From: Boletus sp. NGJ
Taxonomy: Eukaryota; Basidiomycota; Agaricomycetes; Boletales; Boletaceae
DNA: 64,000 nt
Assembly (NCBI GenBank): GCA_019096195.1
Contig: JAGTXK010000055.1
Coordinates: 992,001-1,056,000 of the forward strand
Direction: 5' to 3'
The position numbers and the translations under genes were made by a program. The notes under the pieces are model-generated. The model did not search any database. It worked only from the letters and a program-made list of their open reading frames with translations, and was not told the origin of the DNA. Below, piece by piece: positions 12,444-24,483 of the stretch (within the stretch, counting starts at the first letter, position 1; every line of letters begins with the position of its first letter).

Positions 12444-13914
12444 TCAGTTTTTCAGGACCGCACGTGCAGTCGCATCTCTCCCGGCCTTGAGCAGCAACGA
12501 GAGCTCGTTCCCTCCCGTTCCGGTCACAGGTCCCGCCTTGGCCGCTTCTCTCTCCATTCTCTCCGCCATCGCAAACATGGGACAGCCCACAGGTGGCTTC
12601 GTGGATCGTGACATCGTCACGACGTACAGGCATGCAATGCGCATGTGAGCATCCCTAAGTTTCTTCAACGCTGCCACAGCAGTGTTATATGCCTCCCTGA
12701 CTGCTGGCGTGTTCTGAGCGACCTCTCTGACAGGACGAGGATATTCGGCAACAAATTTCAGATAGTCTCTGTGCTTTCCCGGCATATACCGCCGCATACG
12801 TTCCATGAAGCCATGGTCTGCTCGTTTGTTCGCGTCTGACGGTGCAGGGTACCGCCGCTGTCGGAGCTTGTGGTCGATGTCGAGAAACAGGTCAAGTGCA
12901 TGCATGACGCTACTCTGTCCAGCAGATGGTCCGCTAAGATCGAGCTTTGACATATCACCGACGCCTTCGTATATCCACGCGGGTGCAGAGGGGCCGCTTC
13001 TGCTTCCATTGTACCACGGACGGACCTCCCAGTAGAACACATGAGGGTCAACGATTTGGCGCACGGACTGCACACTAGCGTCAATCTCTTGGATGACTGC
13101 AGTCAGTCGAGCGAGAAGCCTGTTAATCTTGCCGATGGATGTCAAGTCCGTGACGTTTGGGAGATTGTGGTAATCATTGAAGATTTGGAGCAATTGCACC
13201 CCAATTATCTCCGCCCTGGCCGATCCGAAGTAAAAGTTCCGTTCATCTTCCGTTCCCGAGAATAGATCCTGACCAAACCGCATGTTTTCAATGGTGACAG
13301 GTAGCTTGGGATCGACAAGTTCCCAGTTCCAAAGAACGGTGTCCGCAAACGTAAGAACTGGGGCTATTCTTAGGACGTGTGAAACTGTCATAAGCGGAGC
13401 TACCAGAGAATGTGGGACCAATATCGACCCCTCGATGGTGTCTGGAGGGATTGAGTGCACGTAGAAGTGCACGAGGAATGCAAGGACTTTGTGGGCACGG
13501 CAGAGAAGCTGTGGGTCCTGAAGAAGTGTTTCTGTAGTGAGTGTCGGGAGCTGTTATTCAAATAAGCACTCATGTCATATGAGAAACATTCTCAGAACGT
13601 ACAGAACGTATTCGCTCTCGCCAAAGGTCCCCCTCGGTTTGTTCCCTAGAATGGTCCCCAACGAGGTCCTCTCCAAGCTTCAGCACGTTCTGTGCTTGTG
13701 ATAGAGCATCCTCCCATATGTCGAATGGCTTCTGGAGTTTAGGAAGTGGTTGAGGTGGGAAGAATCCCGTATTGGTTTGGAGATTTACGTCGAAGTCTGC
13801 GGGAACGGGCTGCACCTCAGGCGACGCCCGTCTGCTTGCTTGCAGGGACTGCAGGATCCACAATGCATCATTGAGCATATGGAGGGGCGAGGGTAGAAGG
13901 TCGACTGGATACAT
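12444..13914 (-). CDS. Indoleamine 2,3-dioxygenase family protein
   Basis: Haem dioxygenase that opens the indole ring of L-tryptophan to N-formylkynurenine, the first step of the kynurenine route to NAD. Two exons (13603-13914 and 12444-13550, intron 52 nt) encode 472 residues, normal for fungal IDO. Seen in order: YPVDLLPSPLHMLNDALWIL, LQDPQLLCRAHKVLAFLVHF, FYFGSARAEIIG and WEVRPWYNGSR. Next is SGPSAGQSSVMHALDLFLDI, matching the IDO G-S-A-x-Q-S active-site block, then FMERMRRYMPGKHRDYL. RDAHMRIACLYVV carries the proximal haem His. Fungi carry several IDO paralogues (α, β, γ); I cannot place this one from sequence alone. A TGAGTCA motif lies 24 bp before the start codon. Confidence 0.92.
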
Positions 13915-15217
13915 AGTAAGTTGTCGGGAGGAGGTAATGAGTCAGATTGAGTTAAATGCAACGACTGAGCTACTCCCTTTTATACAGCACGTACCACTGC
14001 AAGCCCTCCAATGGATCACATCAGCCAGGTAACCTAGTCACAGAGCTGCAGTGGCTGGCATATTACTGCCCAAACGGCATCACTGTACGCCTGTTTCGTG
14101 AATTACTTCCGTCAGATCCGATTCTGGTTTCCGACGCTTCGCACAGAGGGTTAGTTCGATCTCCAGTCATCGATTAGTCGTGACATATCTGTGCTTTGGG
14201 CCTGAATGTCGAGTCAACTAGTGCCGAGTCAACTTGTCAGCACGCCGGCCAGGAACGACTCATTCCGGAACTGCTGTGGTCGAATCATTTCTTCCACATG
14301 CTACGGATCCGGAATGCAAGGCTTCCACGTACTTGTAACTTTGCTATTTTTGACAGTTGTGGACAACCAAGCGCCCAATTTTGACATGGCGGTGAAGCGG
14401 TGACCGAGCGTTACCACCGCTGATCAAGCCCAATCAATTGAGAGATCAGTCATGCGTACACAGGTGTACAGCGCTCTCGACTGCACAAGCCGCGTATCAC
14501 TGCCAGGAGATTGAGATCTACCACTGCAAATTGTCGCGGATGTTGAGAAACTAGCGAGCAAGTAGAATCGAAACATGCTATTCAACGTTGGACGGGTCAG
14601 GACGCACTGGCTGTGTTGCCGAGGCTGACAATTCTTTTATATAGTTCCGGTCACCTTTTCACATGAGTCTGATTCTCACCGCCCATGGTGGGTGCTGCGG
14701 GCTGAGTCCCCGTGGAAGCTGTGCGAACCGGAGATTCCATTGCAAGTACAACTCAGGCGTAGTTCAGCGACTCCGTGGATGGTAGTGCGCGCCTGGGGCG
14801 GAACATTCCATGACAAGTCGGCAACGGTACGGGCGGACACGGGTTAAGTGGACCTCCGCAACCACCGATAGGATCTCGTTTGCAGGCGCTCATTTGATGT
14901 TGTCATGTCAATTTGCGTGTTTCAGCACGCACAGAGTTGGGGTTAAGCAAGGTTGGAACAAGGTCGCAATGTTAACAGCCCAACTCGCCAACCAGAGTGG
15001 CGGTACTTAATGAAAGGCTGAGTAACGCCACAGGCCCGATCCATCAATCAAGACGCTTGCACGTAGGAATTCCTACAACGCCGAACTCACTCGTTCAACT
15101 CGGTTAACGTTCGTCGCACCGTACCTATCGCCGAGACGACAATTATTAATACATCAAGGTATTTTCCATTTCTCAGGCTGGCTGGATACCACATCCTTGT
15201 TCTACCATCGCCACGCG
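13915..15217. other. Intergenic region upstream of the IDO gene
   Basis: This is 1.3 kb between the IDO start and the HIBCH stop. No credible coding region was found. It holds a perfect TGAGTCA at 13938-13944 and a 10-bp direct repeat CGAGTCAACT at 14210-14219 and 14225-14234. It is long for this compact window and may carry the IDO promoter. Confidence 0.45.
13938..13944. promoter_or_regulatory. Candidate Gcn4/AP-1 type bZIP site
   Basis: The heptamer TGAGTCA is the palindromic bZIP consensus. It lies 24 bp upstream of the IDO start codon, probably inside or next to the 5' leader. Two near matches (CGAGTCA) occur about 300 bp farther upstream. Function is inferred from the match only. Confidence 0.25.
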
Positions 15218-17090
15218 TCACTGCTCTTTGCAGTCCACAATCCTCATCCTATGATCGTCGACGACCTGACACCTGCGGTGCACTACATCAAGAATTTTCT
15301 CTTTGGTACCATGCTTCTCCTTTACGAGGCTCTCCATATCCGACAGTACCTCGGAAAGTGATACAGGACCATTCTTGCACAATGATCTGATTACTTGTAC
15401 TATCTTGGACTCAGACGGTAGTGCGAAGGCCGTGGGATCGACAGAATGATCCGAAAGAGTGTCAGGAAGCGATAGTCGCGGCGTTTGAGAGCGGAAGGCG
15501 GAATTATTCGAGAAAAACCGATCCAGAATCTCCGGCGAAACATCCTCAATTTTGTCGGGGGACCACGCCGGCCGTCCTTGAGTCTTGTCCACCAAGACAG
15601 CACTTATACCTGTGCGGAAATCTGGGCTAGCACCGTTCTGCAAAAAGATAAGATACTACGTCAAACACCAATGTTTGTGCTGCATGGCTCACACAATAGG
15701 CTGTCGCGATTCCCATTTCCATCTGCAAAGCATCCCGCAATGACATGTTTCCTCCGCGGCGGATGGCTGCTAGTGCCACTTTAAGGCTTGTGGGGCTGCG
15801 CATGTGAAGGGTTTCCAAGGTTTGCTTTGCCCACCCACCAACACGGGTATCCCGGGAACTTGAGAGCGTCGCCAGACTTTCGAGTATCTTTTCCACGGAG
15901 TTGTGTCGGAAAGCGGAGTCCAGAGCAATGCGGATAGCACCCGTCAATTTGCCAGATGGTTCATCCGGCTGACGTTCGCTGTGTAGTTCCTCGATCGTGC
16001 AGTTAATTTGAGTGAAAGACGGGTCTTCATACTCGGCCAGATGAGCCATGAGACTGGGAATAGTCCTTGAGGGAACATAGTGCGTGGCAAGACCAAGCTC
16101 ACTGCCAGCAATGTGAGCGATAGCTTGCAAGTAATGTGTTGTACTTACAAGACCTCCCTGCCAACCAGAGTCTCTGATGTCAAGGCAAGATAGGTGCCCA
16201 GCTCCCCGTCCATCCTGGATAGGAAGAAGTTTGCTCCCACATCCGGACAGTATCCAATCTTGGTTTCTGGCATAGCAAACATAGTCTTTTCTGTTGCTAT
16301 CCTGAAGGGTGCACTAATGCCAAGACCAACACCTCCCCCCACTGATGTCAAAATCAACATCAGAGGAGGAAAATGGCGACCTCAAATCCCATACATACTG
16401 GTGATGCCGTCGAGAACAGCTACATAAGGCTTCGGCAGCTGGGACAGGATGAAATCCAACTCAAACCTATGCAATGGATTAGGCATTGGTACAGCATTCG
16501 CAACATCGTGCTTACTCATCCTTGAAAAACTGTATTGCCGCAGGACGTGTGGCCTCTTCGAGCGAGTCCTTCAGAACGGCTACGGTTCGTGAAGCTATGC
16601 GTGTGCACTCTTTTGATGGAAAGACTTACTCGCCACGTCTCCTCCTGCACAAAATGCTCGGCCTAGTCCAGTTCCAATGATCATGTGACAGAGGTCGGAG
16701 TTGGACCATATCTACACAGGATAATCAGCAACAAGTGACAAAATGGATTTCGCGCCAACCGACATCAAGCTGGGGTCGTAGTGAGTTGATCATTTCGCTA
16801 TTCAGGGCATTAAGTTTATTGGCTCTGTTGAGCACGTAGGTGCGAGCACATCCATTTGACTGGAACAGTACTGGCTGGGCTGAATGAGATGAGCCGAAGA
16901 TGGTAGGAGCGGAAGGGACTACCTGGTCGAGTGGGGGAGTAGGGCCGGTAGACATGTGGGCAGCAATTGCACGAGTTCTAGCAAGCGCTGCTGATGATCT
17001 GTTACGCGACATTCTTGTAATTGCAGTGGCTGCTAGCATACTGTGGATATGGAGTGACCGAGGGTAGTTCAAACGTCTGAACAAAGTCAA
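15218..17090 (-). CDS. HIBCH: 3-hydroxyisobutyryl-CoA hydrolase, mitochondrial
   Basis: Enoyl-CoA hydratase/isomerase-fold enzyme that hydrolyses 3-hydroxyisobutyryl-CoA in mitochondrial valine catabolism; fungal homologues (Ehd3) are also linked to the mitoribosome. The N-terminus is rich in Arg/Ser/Ala with almost no acidic residues, a clear presequence. The mature part begins near [17 protein letters not shown]. It continues with [10 protein letters not shown], then [20 protein letters not shown] (oxyanion-hole glycines), [20 protein letters not shown] and [19 protein letters not shown]. Next come the [10 protein letters not shown] block and the C-terminal [23 protein letters not shown] and [18 protein letters not shown], all typical of HIBCH rather than crotonase. 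A further C-terminal extension of about 65 residues follows. It is head to head with TBCE, 73 bp between start codons. Confidence 0.92.
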
Positions 17091-17163
17091 CTGTTCGGCG
17101 TTCCGTAAATTTTGGGTATGGGAACAACCATTACATAATTATGTAGTCGCTCATCACTTTATC

Positions 17164-19158
17164 ATGTCCACACAGGACCCGATAGCTACAGGAACGAGGT
17201 TCCACTTATCCCCTGGCCACCTTGGTACAATTAAATACATAGGTCATGTCACGGGCACAGATGGTCTATGGTACGGCGTAGAATGGGATGATCCCACTCG
17301 TGGACGACACGACGGCGTCAAGGACGGGAAACGTTACTTCAACTGCCGGTACGCTTTCTCAGTTCCCTCATCATCCTACCAGTACAATCAAATTTCTCTC
17401 GGAAGCATACCAAATGCGGGCTCTTTCATCCGTCCATCAACCTCTTTATCTTTCGGGCGCTCTTTCTTGACCGCACTCACAATGAAGTACGTTGAAGCCG
17501 AACACGGTTCGGATACTCTCGAAAAAGTTGTCCTCGGATCCTCCGATGGCGCCATAGAGGTGGAAGCCGTTGGCCTCGATAAAGTTAGACGGAACCTTGG
17601 TAACCTGGGTCGCCTTCGAGAGGTGAGTCTTGACTACGAGCTAGTGGCAACTGGCGACGCCAAGGGTGTCATTCTTGCAACTTGTCCGAGTGAGACTAGT
17701 GGCCATTTGCTCGCGTCATATTTCTGAATATCAGAAAGATATCCGTGGCCTCGACTTGTCTGCGGTTTTGCTCGCCACTTGGAATGCTATAGCAAGCATT
17801 ACTGTTGAACTTCCTCACTTGGAAAGGTTGGCGTTGAAGTAAGTGTTTATATGGCGAACGAGAGTCATCAGTTCACCCGAGACTCACAGTCGGAACCGTT
17901 TTTTGCCACTGGAGTATGAGCCTCCAATCCTGGCGTTTTCACGCCTCCGCGAGCTCCAGCTGAATAGTACACTTATCTCCTGGGCGGATTTCAGGGATGT
18001 TGCGAAGTTCATGACGAGTTTACGATCTGTGGAACTGGGTCACAACTATCTCGAGTCCCTGAGTGCTCGATCTTCGTCAGCTGTTACAGAACTTGTGTCC
18101 CTCAATTTCGAAGGCAATCACCTCGACGACTGGATACAGACAGCCGATTCATTACGCGATCTCACTACGTATGGTCGCAATGACTACTCATTGATGATGC
18201 TCACACTGCCTCAGCCTACAGCGGTTGATTCTTGCCGGAAATGGCATTCACTCCATTCCACCTCTCAGCTCGGCACCGTCCCCGCTTCAGGCCATTAGAG
18301 ATCTTGTCTTGTCAAGAAATGATCTCGGGCAATGGCAGTACATGGATGCATTACACGGATGGTGTCCCGATCTCGAGTCCTTACGCGTGGTCGGTAATCC
18401 GCTGACTGAAGGTGTGGTGAACAATGACTTTATTTGTACTATTGATCATCAAGGTGCATACCACCAGACACTAGCCATGCACGACAGTTCATTATAGCAA
18501 AAATCCCTTCTTTGCTGGCTCTTGATGCGGCTACGGTATGGCGCCAATCGGTATCTGGCTATTTATGCTCAGGTACTTAATCGTTTAGATCTCTGTCCGG
18601 GAACGAACCGATTGCGAACTGTTTTACCTTTCATTCATTTCAAGGCACGTTCCTGGAAGTGACTACGAGAAAGCACAGGAACACCCTCAATGGACTGCTT
18701 TGTGTCACAGTGAGTTCAATCGAGCCCAAGAGTCCGAGTCGCCTACGGTGCTTCATACCCGGTAGAGCATGGTCGACCCGTTGAACCATCGCCTCAAAGC
18801 GAGCACGAGGATAAACTCAGCAAGCATCTAATAAGTGATATGTTCGCGTGTTCGCTTTTGTAAAAAGTATTCAACATTCACAGGTGTCGTCGTTGAGCGA
18901 TCTGCCAAGAGTCCAGCCAACCCGCACGACACGATTGGTCCATATATCTCACTCAGGGTTTTGAAAAGCATGAAGTTGGGCGTCTTTCGACTGAAGCTCA
19001 TAAAGTCCCTCAGAATTTCTCACCTCCCAAGGCGTGAGGCTATACAAGTGTGGTTAAAGTTAAGCGATGGCTATGTCCAATTGGACAACGATGCACATAA
19101 CTTGGAATGGTATGGTATTGAAAACGGAACACATTTGGTGGTCTATACACAAGAATGA
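17164..19158 (+). CDS. TBCE: Tubulin-folding cofactor E (CAP-Gly, LRR, ubiquitin-like)
   Basis: Cofactor E (yeast Pac2) takes part in assembling and recycling α/β-tubulin heterodimers. The N-terminal CAP-Gly domain is plain: GTIKYIGHVTGTDGLWYGVE, then the groove signature as GRHDG instead of GKNDG, and KRYFNCR. A leucine-rich repeat section follows (LRELQLNSTLISWADFRDV; LRSVELGHNYLESL; LVSLNFEGNHLDDW; IRDLVLSRNDLGQW; LESLRVVGNPLTEG). The C-terminus is a ubiquitin-like fold ending NGTHLVVYTQE. Several introns of about 50 nt are needed; I did not fix every one between 18480 and 18850. The start at 17164 gives MSTQDPIATGTRFHLS, directly before the CAP-Gly domain. Confidence 0.9.
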
Positions 19159-19705
19159 TAATAACGTACTCGCTGTCAATTTCTCACTGAAGCACCGATG
19201 GATCTAAACACAGGACTCCCACAGCCGCACTCGCCGAGTCCTCAGGGCGCTCGTCAATGATACGATTAACCCAGCCGAGTGCCGGAAAATACGTACCTTG
19301 GTTACGAACAGAGTTTGAGCCGTGTTCCGGAAGCAACTCTGCCGAGAACGAATCGCCTCGCGCACGCAAAAACAGGCTGAAATTCATCTGAGTCCGCGCC
19401 TGTGGCATTGCGTGAAACCAGTCCTTGGTGCGCAGAAAGACATGGACCGTAAACCGAATCTAGGAACTCAGGATGTTGTGGGTTGTGACCTCCAGTCGGA
19501 AAGGGTCCAAAATCCAGACGCGCGACCTTATCCTAATGGCGCGAAAATACGGACCAACGGGTTTCGACCAGTAAGTACAGCTGTTCGGCTCGTCCCATAA
19601 CACGCCAAAGCCAAAGCTCGAGTTGACCAATTGCTAAACGAAATCGCGAGACCATAATGCACGAGTGTCGCTCCGTGTAGTCCACGAACGACGATCATAT
19701 GTCCT
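19159..19705. other. Intergenic between convergent TBCE and SR-protein genes
   Basis: This 547-bp stretch shows no conserved coding sequence or RNA gene. Short open frames at 19184-19408 and 19322-19600 look like chance. Confidence 0.45.
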
Positions 19706-21074
19706 TTAACGCGCCCATCCACCGTCGCCATTGGCATGCCTCATTGCTCTATCGTCGTACCGATCGTCCCTTTCATCGCGCCTGCCTGCACGATCGTCAC
19801 GTCGCCTGTTGTCATAGTCATCCCTGCGGCGGTCATAATAATGATAATCAGGGACTCTGCGGTCATCATCATAGCCTCCCCGCCGGTAATCATCGTACCC
19901 TGCAGGTTTTCTCTCTTCGTAATCCCTCCTACCGGAAGGCGGAGACCTGGGGCGACGATCATCGTATTCAGCGCGACGAGGAGACCTTGATCGTTCGCGG
20001 CGGTAAGGGCGTTCTTCACGGTAGCGGTCATCACGAACAGGTCGCTCTTCACGACGATCATCCCGTCGATGGTTGTCAGACCCACCGCGCTGCAATCACA
20101 AATGTCAATGGATCAAACAGATCGGTTTGATGGAGAATACAAACCGTTTCGTCATACGCAACGCGAACTGGCCTTCCACGGAGATCTTTACCATCTAAGT
20201 CTTTCACGGCACGGTCTGCATCATCGCGAGACAGGTACTCAAGAACACTAAATGTTGACCGAATGAGACAGGGAGGCACAGGGATGGCTTGGCGTACCCT
20301 TGACCAGGAAGGTCGCGATCAATATCCGCAAAGGAAACACTGCCCGCCTCACGGCCGAAATCCTTGAGGTCCTGGGAGCCATCGTCGTCAAGATACAATA
20401 AAGGAACCACCATCCATGATGAACCCGTGGGACCTTCAAGGAAGTCCAGAGCCGGGATCATCAATTCATTCTGTACTCACCTGCCAGCTCGTGTCGCGCG
20501 AAATGCCTGATACAATCAACCTAATGCCCGGAGGTCTCCGAGAGCGAGCACTGGGAAATCGAATTGAGCATAGGCAGAGACGCTCATCAGTTAGGATATA
20601 CCCATAGCCTCGGTCACTTTCGTACACATCCCGACGAGGTCGACTCTCCTTGGCAAACTCGACTACGATGCTAACGATGGTGATGAAACACCGGTCATGC
20701 ACGACAATTAAAGATGAAACTCACTTCGCGCCCATGAACATTTTACCATTGAAATGATGCACGGCATCCTCGGCGTCCTGGAACAAGCTTAACGGCGCCA
20801 AGCAAACACCAACGGGGAGAATTCACCTTTGAATTTTCAAACTCGACAAAACCAAAGCCTGAAAATAGTTGTGAGCAATGAAAGCGCGACAGAGAGAATG
20901 AAAATCACCAGTCATGACTCGGCAATCCACGATGCGGCCATAGCCATCGAAAAATTTTGCCACGTCATCTGAACGAGCATCAGGAGGGAGTCCTATTGAA
21001 ACGAAATCTTATAAATATCGCATATCTGCAAACACCTGAGCAGACTCACTACCAAGGTAAAGGCGTCTAGCCAT
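19706..21074 (-). CDS. SR-family splicing factor with two RRMs
   Basis: Serine/arginine-rich type splicing regulator related to SRSF1/SRSF4-6 and fission yeast Srp2. RRM1 starts at the first codons: MARRLYLGLPPDARSDDVAK (RNP2), then GRIVDCRVMT, GFGFVEFE (RNP1) and DAEDAVHHFNGKMFMGA. RRM2 is the pseudo-RRM of SR proteins: RLIVSGISRDTSWQ joins DLKDFGREAGSVSFADID across an intron, restoring the invariant SWQDLKD heptapeptide. It goes on with FSVLEYLSRDDADRAVKDLD and GRPVRVAYDE. The last exon (19706-20095) encodes a strongly basic/acidic tail with a few RS dipeptides (RERSRSPRRAEYDD) but mainly DRR, RDD and DDYRR repeats, so it is Arg/Asp/Tyr-rich instead of a classical RS domain. At least six introns occur, many for about 1.4 kb, which suits a gene that may be controlled by splicing. 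Confidence 0.9.
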
Positions 21075-21321
21075 GGTGGTAACAGTTGAAAAAGACGAGT
21101 TGAGATTTGGCTGAGTTCGAATTCATCGACTTTAAGGGTCCGTGCACTGGGTGGCCGAAACCCCGCACACCGCTTATACTAGGAACGAGATACTAATATT
21201 CCAGCATTTCCACCAAAAAGCAGAAATCCTCAGTCTGGCGAACCAATGATACACATATAGTAACTAAGTAACAACTCAAAGCAATCTCGAGAACCGCACA
21301 AATATCTCATCCTCGATGATA

Positions 21322-23439
21322 TCAATGTTGTGACCAGTTGATGGAGTTGATGTCAATTCCCTCTTGTACCATTTCCCACAACGGACTAAGATGCATGTCA
21401 GCAGAAGCCAAGGCAGATAACGTAAACTGCGAACCTCATATCGCGAAGCCGATGGACGACGCGGACGATACGGTTCACCACGAAGTCAATTTCCGCTTCG
21501 GTGGTGAACCGCCCAATACCAAATCGCAAAGAAGAGTGTGCCATATCTTCGGCCGCTCCTGAACAGATACCGACATCAATGGAGAGCTCATCAGTAACCT
21601 TGAGTGTACGTACCAAGCGCTCGGAGTACGTAGGATGGTTCCAAGGATGCTGAAGTACAGGCACTACCGGACGACAACGCGATTTCCTGTGTAAGGTGTA
21701 ACCTCGTAAGCAGCGCAGAAAGGCCGAAGTACTTACCTTCAGAGCCATCAGAAGGCTCTCACCTTCTACATACGAAAAGGATAGGTTGATACAGCCAGGA
21801 TAACCGTCAACATCTCCATTACGGACGACATGTTCAACCTGGGAATTGATCCCATACAACAGACGGTCCGATAGTTGTTTTATTCGGGAATGGTCTCTCT
21901 GTGAATTTGCGAGTAAGTATTAGGGAAACAGAAACGGGTAGTTCAGGCGAATCACGGTCAGTACCCCTGCACACAGATGTCATTACCAAGCCGGCAGCCA
22001 ACATTGTTGGTCAAAGGCCGCTTGGTTATGCCAAATGGCAGGTGTGCGGTTGTCATCCTTGATTGACAAAGAAATGCACTCACTGCCATCTCCAGTTTTG
22101 CTATCCGTGCTGCCTCGCCCATTCCGACCGCAAGTGCTGCAGGTAAGGTGCCACTACGCAACCCGCGTTCTTGACCACCACCGCTTAGAATCGGTTCAAT
22201 CCGGACTCTCGGTCGCCGCCGGACATAAGCAACGCCAACGCCCTTCGGACCATAGATTTTGTGACCGGAAATACTCATGAGGTCAATATTTGCCTCATTG
22301 ACGTCAACGGGAACTTTCCCGACAGCTTGCGCTGCATCCGTGTGAAAGTACACACCGCGATGCTTCCTGACGATTGCGCCAATCTCTTTCATTGGCTGAA
22401 TGACACCAGTCTCGTTATTTACCATCATGATAGAGATTAACGAGGTATTCGGACGGATGGCAGCCTCAAGGGTCTTCAGGTCAATGACTCCATTTGACTG
22501 GACTGGCAGATATGTTATGTCGAATCCTTCTTCACCAAGTTTTCTGAAAGAATCCAGTACACATTTGTGCTCCTGGAAGGCAATGATATGATATCATGTG
22601 CATTGCGAGCGTCAAGGAACTCACGGTTTGGGTGGTGATGATATGCTTTTTCTTCTCCTTATTAAACCGTGCCACCCCTTTGATAGCCATGTTGTTACTC
22701 TCCGTGGCCCCAGAGGTGAAGACGATGTCTTTAGGCTCGGCGCCAATAAGGTCTGCAATATGCTGAACTCGGGGATGAGATAACGCAACAAGTGATCGAT
22801 GATGAGACTCGCCTTGCGTGCATCCTCGACTGCTTGTTCAGCTTCCCATCCATACGCATGCGTGCGACTGTGAGGGTTACCGTACTGGTCGGTGAGATAG
22901 GGCAACATTGCATCGAGAACCCTAGGGTCAACAGGGGTGGTAGCCTGAGCATAATGAGCAAGCGACACAACTACTTCCACCACTTCCATGCCCTCACCTG
23001 CATGTCGAGATAGATGGGACGTGTCTTCTGCGTCGTGGCGTTCTCACGAGTGGTTGCAAGCTTGAAGCCAAGCATGTCTGTACATGTGTTCACACAGCAG
23101 AAAACGAAACGATGCAAATAAGGACGAACCTGGGCGAGGTGCAAAATGCCCTTCCTTGTAAGAAGGGGGGACGTCGACGATCCTAGCTCTGTCTGCGCCG
23201 GAGGGCTGAACTAGTCCTCTTCGCGCACCAACGACGGCCCATCTGACGGAACGTCTGGCCAGATTTTGCAGCCGTACTTTGGGGTATTCTTGACAACATC
23301 CAAATGAGAGGATGTTAAAGAGAGCTTCCTGAAAGGAGGTGTTCCACGACAAGAAGGTTGGCTCAGCCGTGATGACGATACCACATGACATTACATAATC
23401 CGTAGCGGCGCAAGCTGGAGCTCCCGATGTCGAAACCAA
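21322..23439 (-). CDS. NFS1: Cysteine desulfurase NFS1, mitochondrial (start uncertain)
   Basis: PLP enzyme that strips sulfur from cysteine for Fe-S cluster assembly with Isu1/Isd11, and for tRNA thiolation. Seen: [42 protein letters not shown] and [20 protein letters not shown]. Then [32 protein letters not shown], and the PLP-lysine block [34 protein letters not shown] and the catalytic loop [20 protein letters not shown] with its Cys come next. The protein ends [14 protein letters not shown](W)SQH. The first firmly placed exon encodes basic sequence ending EGHFAPRP, which joins [17 protein letters not shown] across a 51-nt intron. The first Met of that frame is 23439, but the 25 residues after it do not look like a presequence. 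A start near 23295 (MLSRIPQ...) plus another intron is possible. Only 63 bp separate it from the NECAP stop. Confidence 0.9.
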
Positions 23440-23502
23440 TTAAATATTCGTTTTATTCGGGACACAAGTGCGCTCCTTTCCCAAGTTACAGAGACGAGAG
23501 TA

Positions 23503-24395
23503 TTATCTTCTCCCAGGAGGAGGAGGCAAGAGGGGAATGCCGCCACTACTACTTGTATCCCCAGTCCCAGAAGATGCTAGGAGTGATGTACCCGCCGGTT
23601 TGCTACTCTTCCCAGGAATCGAGATCGAGAAGGTCTGTCCTTCCTTCAAAGAATAGTCCTTCTTCGGGCCTGTGGGTATGTGTGGAGATGGCGTATCTGC
23701 CATCATGGGACTGGGTGGGTTGAGTGCCACTTTAGCACGCCTGTAAACACCCCCATCTGTCAATCACCCGTGTAACACCGGCAGTTTCTTTCTTTACTTA
23801 CTTGGTAAAGTCTTGTAACGCAATGTCTGACGCGACGCTTTAAGCCGAACAAGGTGTGGATGGTACTGATGTACTCACTGAAATCAAAGCTATCTGTGCG
23901 TTCCGCAAATCCCATGCCAATGTATGCCTTTCTTCCGGCGTCCTCCACCCTCACGACAAAGTAACGGGATGAATCCAGCACAGCGTCGACGGATGGCTTT
24001 ATTGGATCGTAATCAGCGCGAGCAAACACTGCAGAACAGCTGAGCTAGTAGGTATATGCTCGACCTTGCGTGCACTCACGCTCGCCTAATGTCGTGGACG
24101 TCAATGAAGCGATTGTGGTTCGACTTGTCTGATGACTAGCTCACCGGTCTGCGAATCCTCGAAGAGTAGAACGGCATTTCCGGCCTTTTCGACGATGCGC
24201 AATCTGCCCTTCCACAGCGGATCTGCGAGATTTCCCCAGTCATTGGCGCGGTGTCCTTCATTCGCCTTCAGCGATGGGATTTTGTACACTAGAGGTTGTA
24301 GTTGAGCCACGTTCCAGACTTGCAAAGTTATGATGACCTGATATTTCTCGCGCGATATAGAGGACAGAAATAATCTCGTCCTCCAGAGAGTCCAT
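23503..24395 (-). CDS. NECAP-family adaptin-ear-binding coat protein
   Basis: Clathrin-coat accessory protein that binds AP-1/AP-2 appendages in endocytosis. Four or more exons give the PH-like NECAP domain: [19 protein letters not shown] joins [18 protein letters not shown] across a 48-nt intron. Then come [46 protein letters not shown] and [15 protein letters not shown]. The tail has [16 protein letters not shown] and ends in LLPPPPGRR, the C-terminal pattern of the family. The start (24395) is fixed by the conserved MDSLEDEI beginning. It is head to head with the CWF19-like gene, 88 bp between start codons. Confidence 0.92.
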
Positions 24396-24483
24396 GCCTA
24401 AGTTATGAGTGGAGGATGATGGGTTATGTCAGCAAAAAGTTAAGTTGTAGCGTAGTAGTGTACGCACGTGGAACTAATTTTCG

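Noticed and set aside
15063-15076. Perfect 14-bp palindrome GTAGGAATTCCTAC
   Set aside because: About four such palindromes are expected by chance in 64 kb and nothing around it supports a site.
13915-15217. Decayed transposon in the long intergenic gap
   Set aside because: No terminal repeats, target-site duplication or transposase-like frame could be seen.
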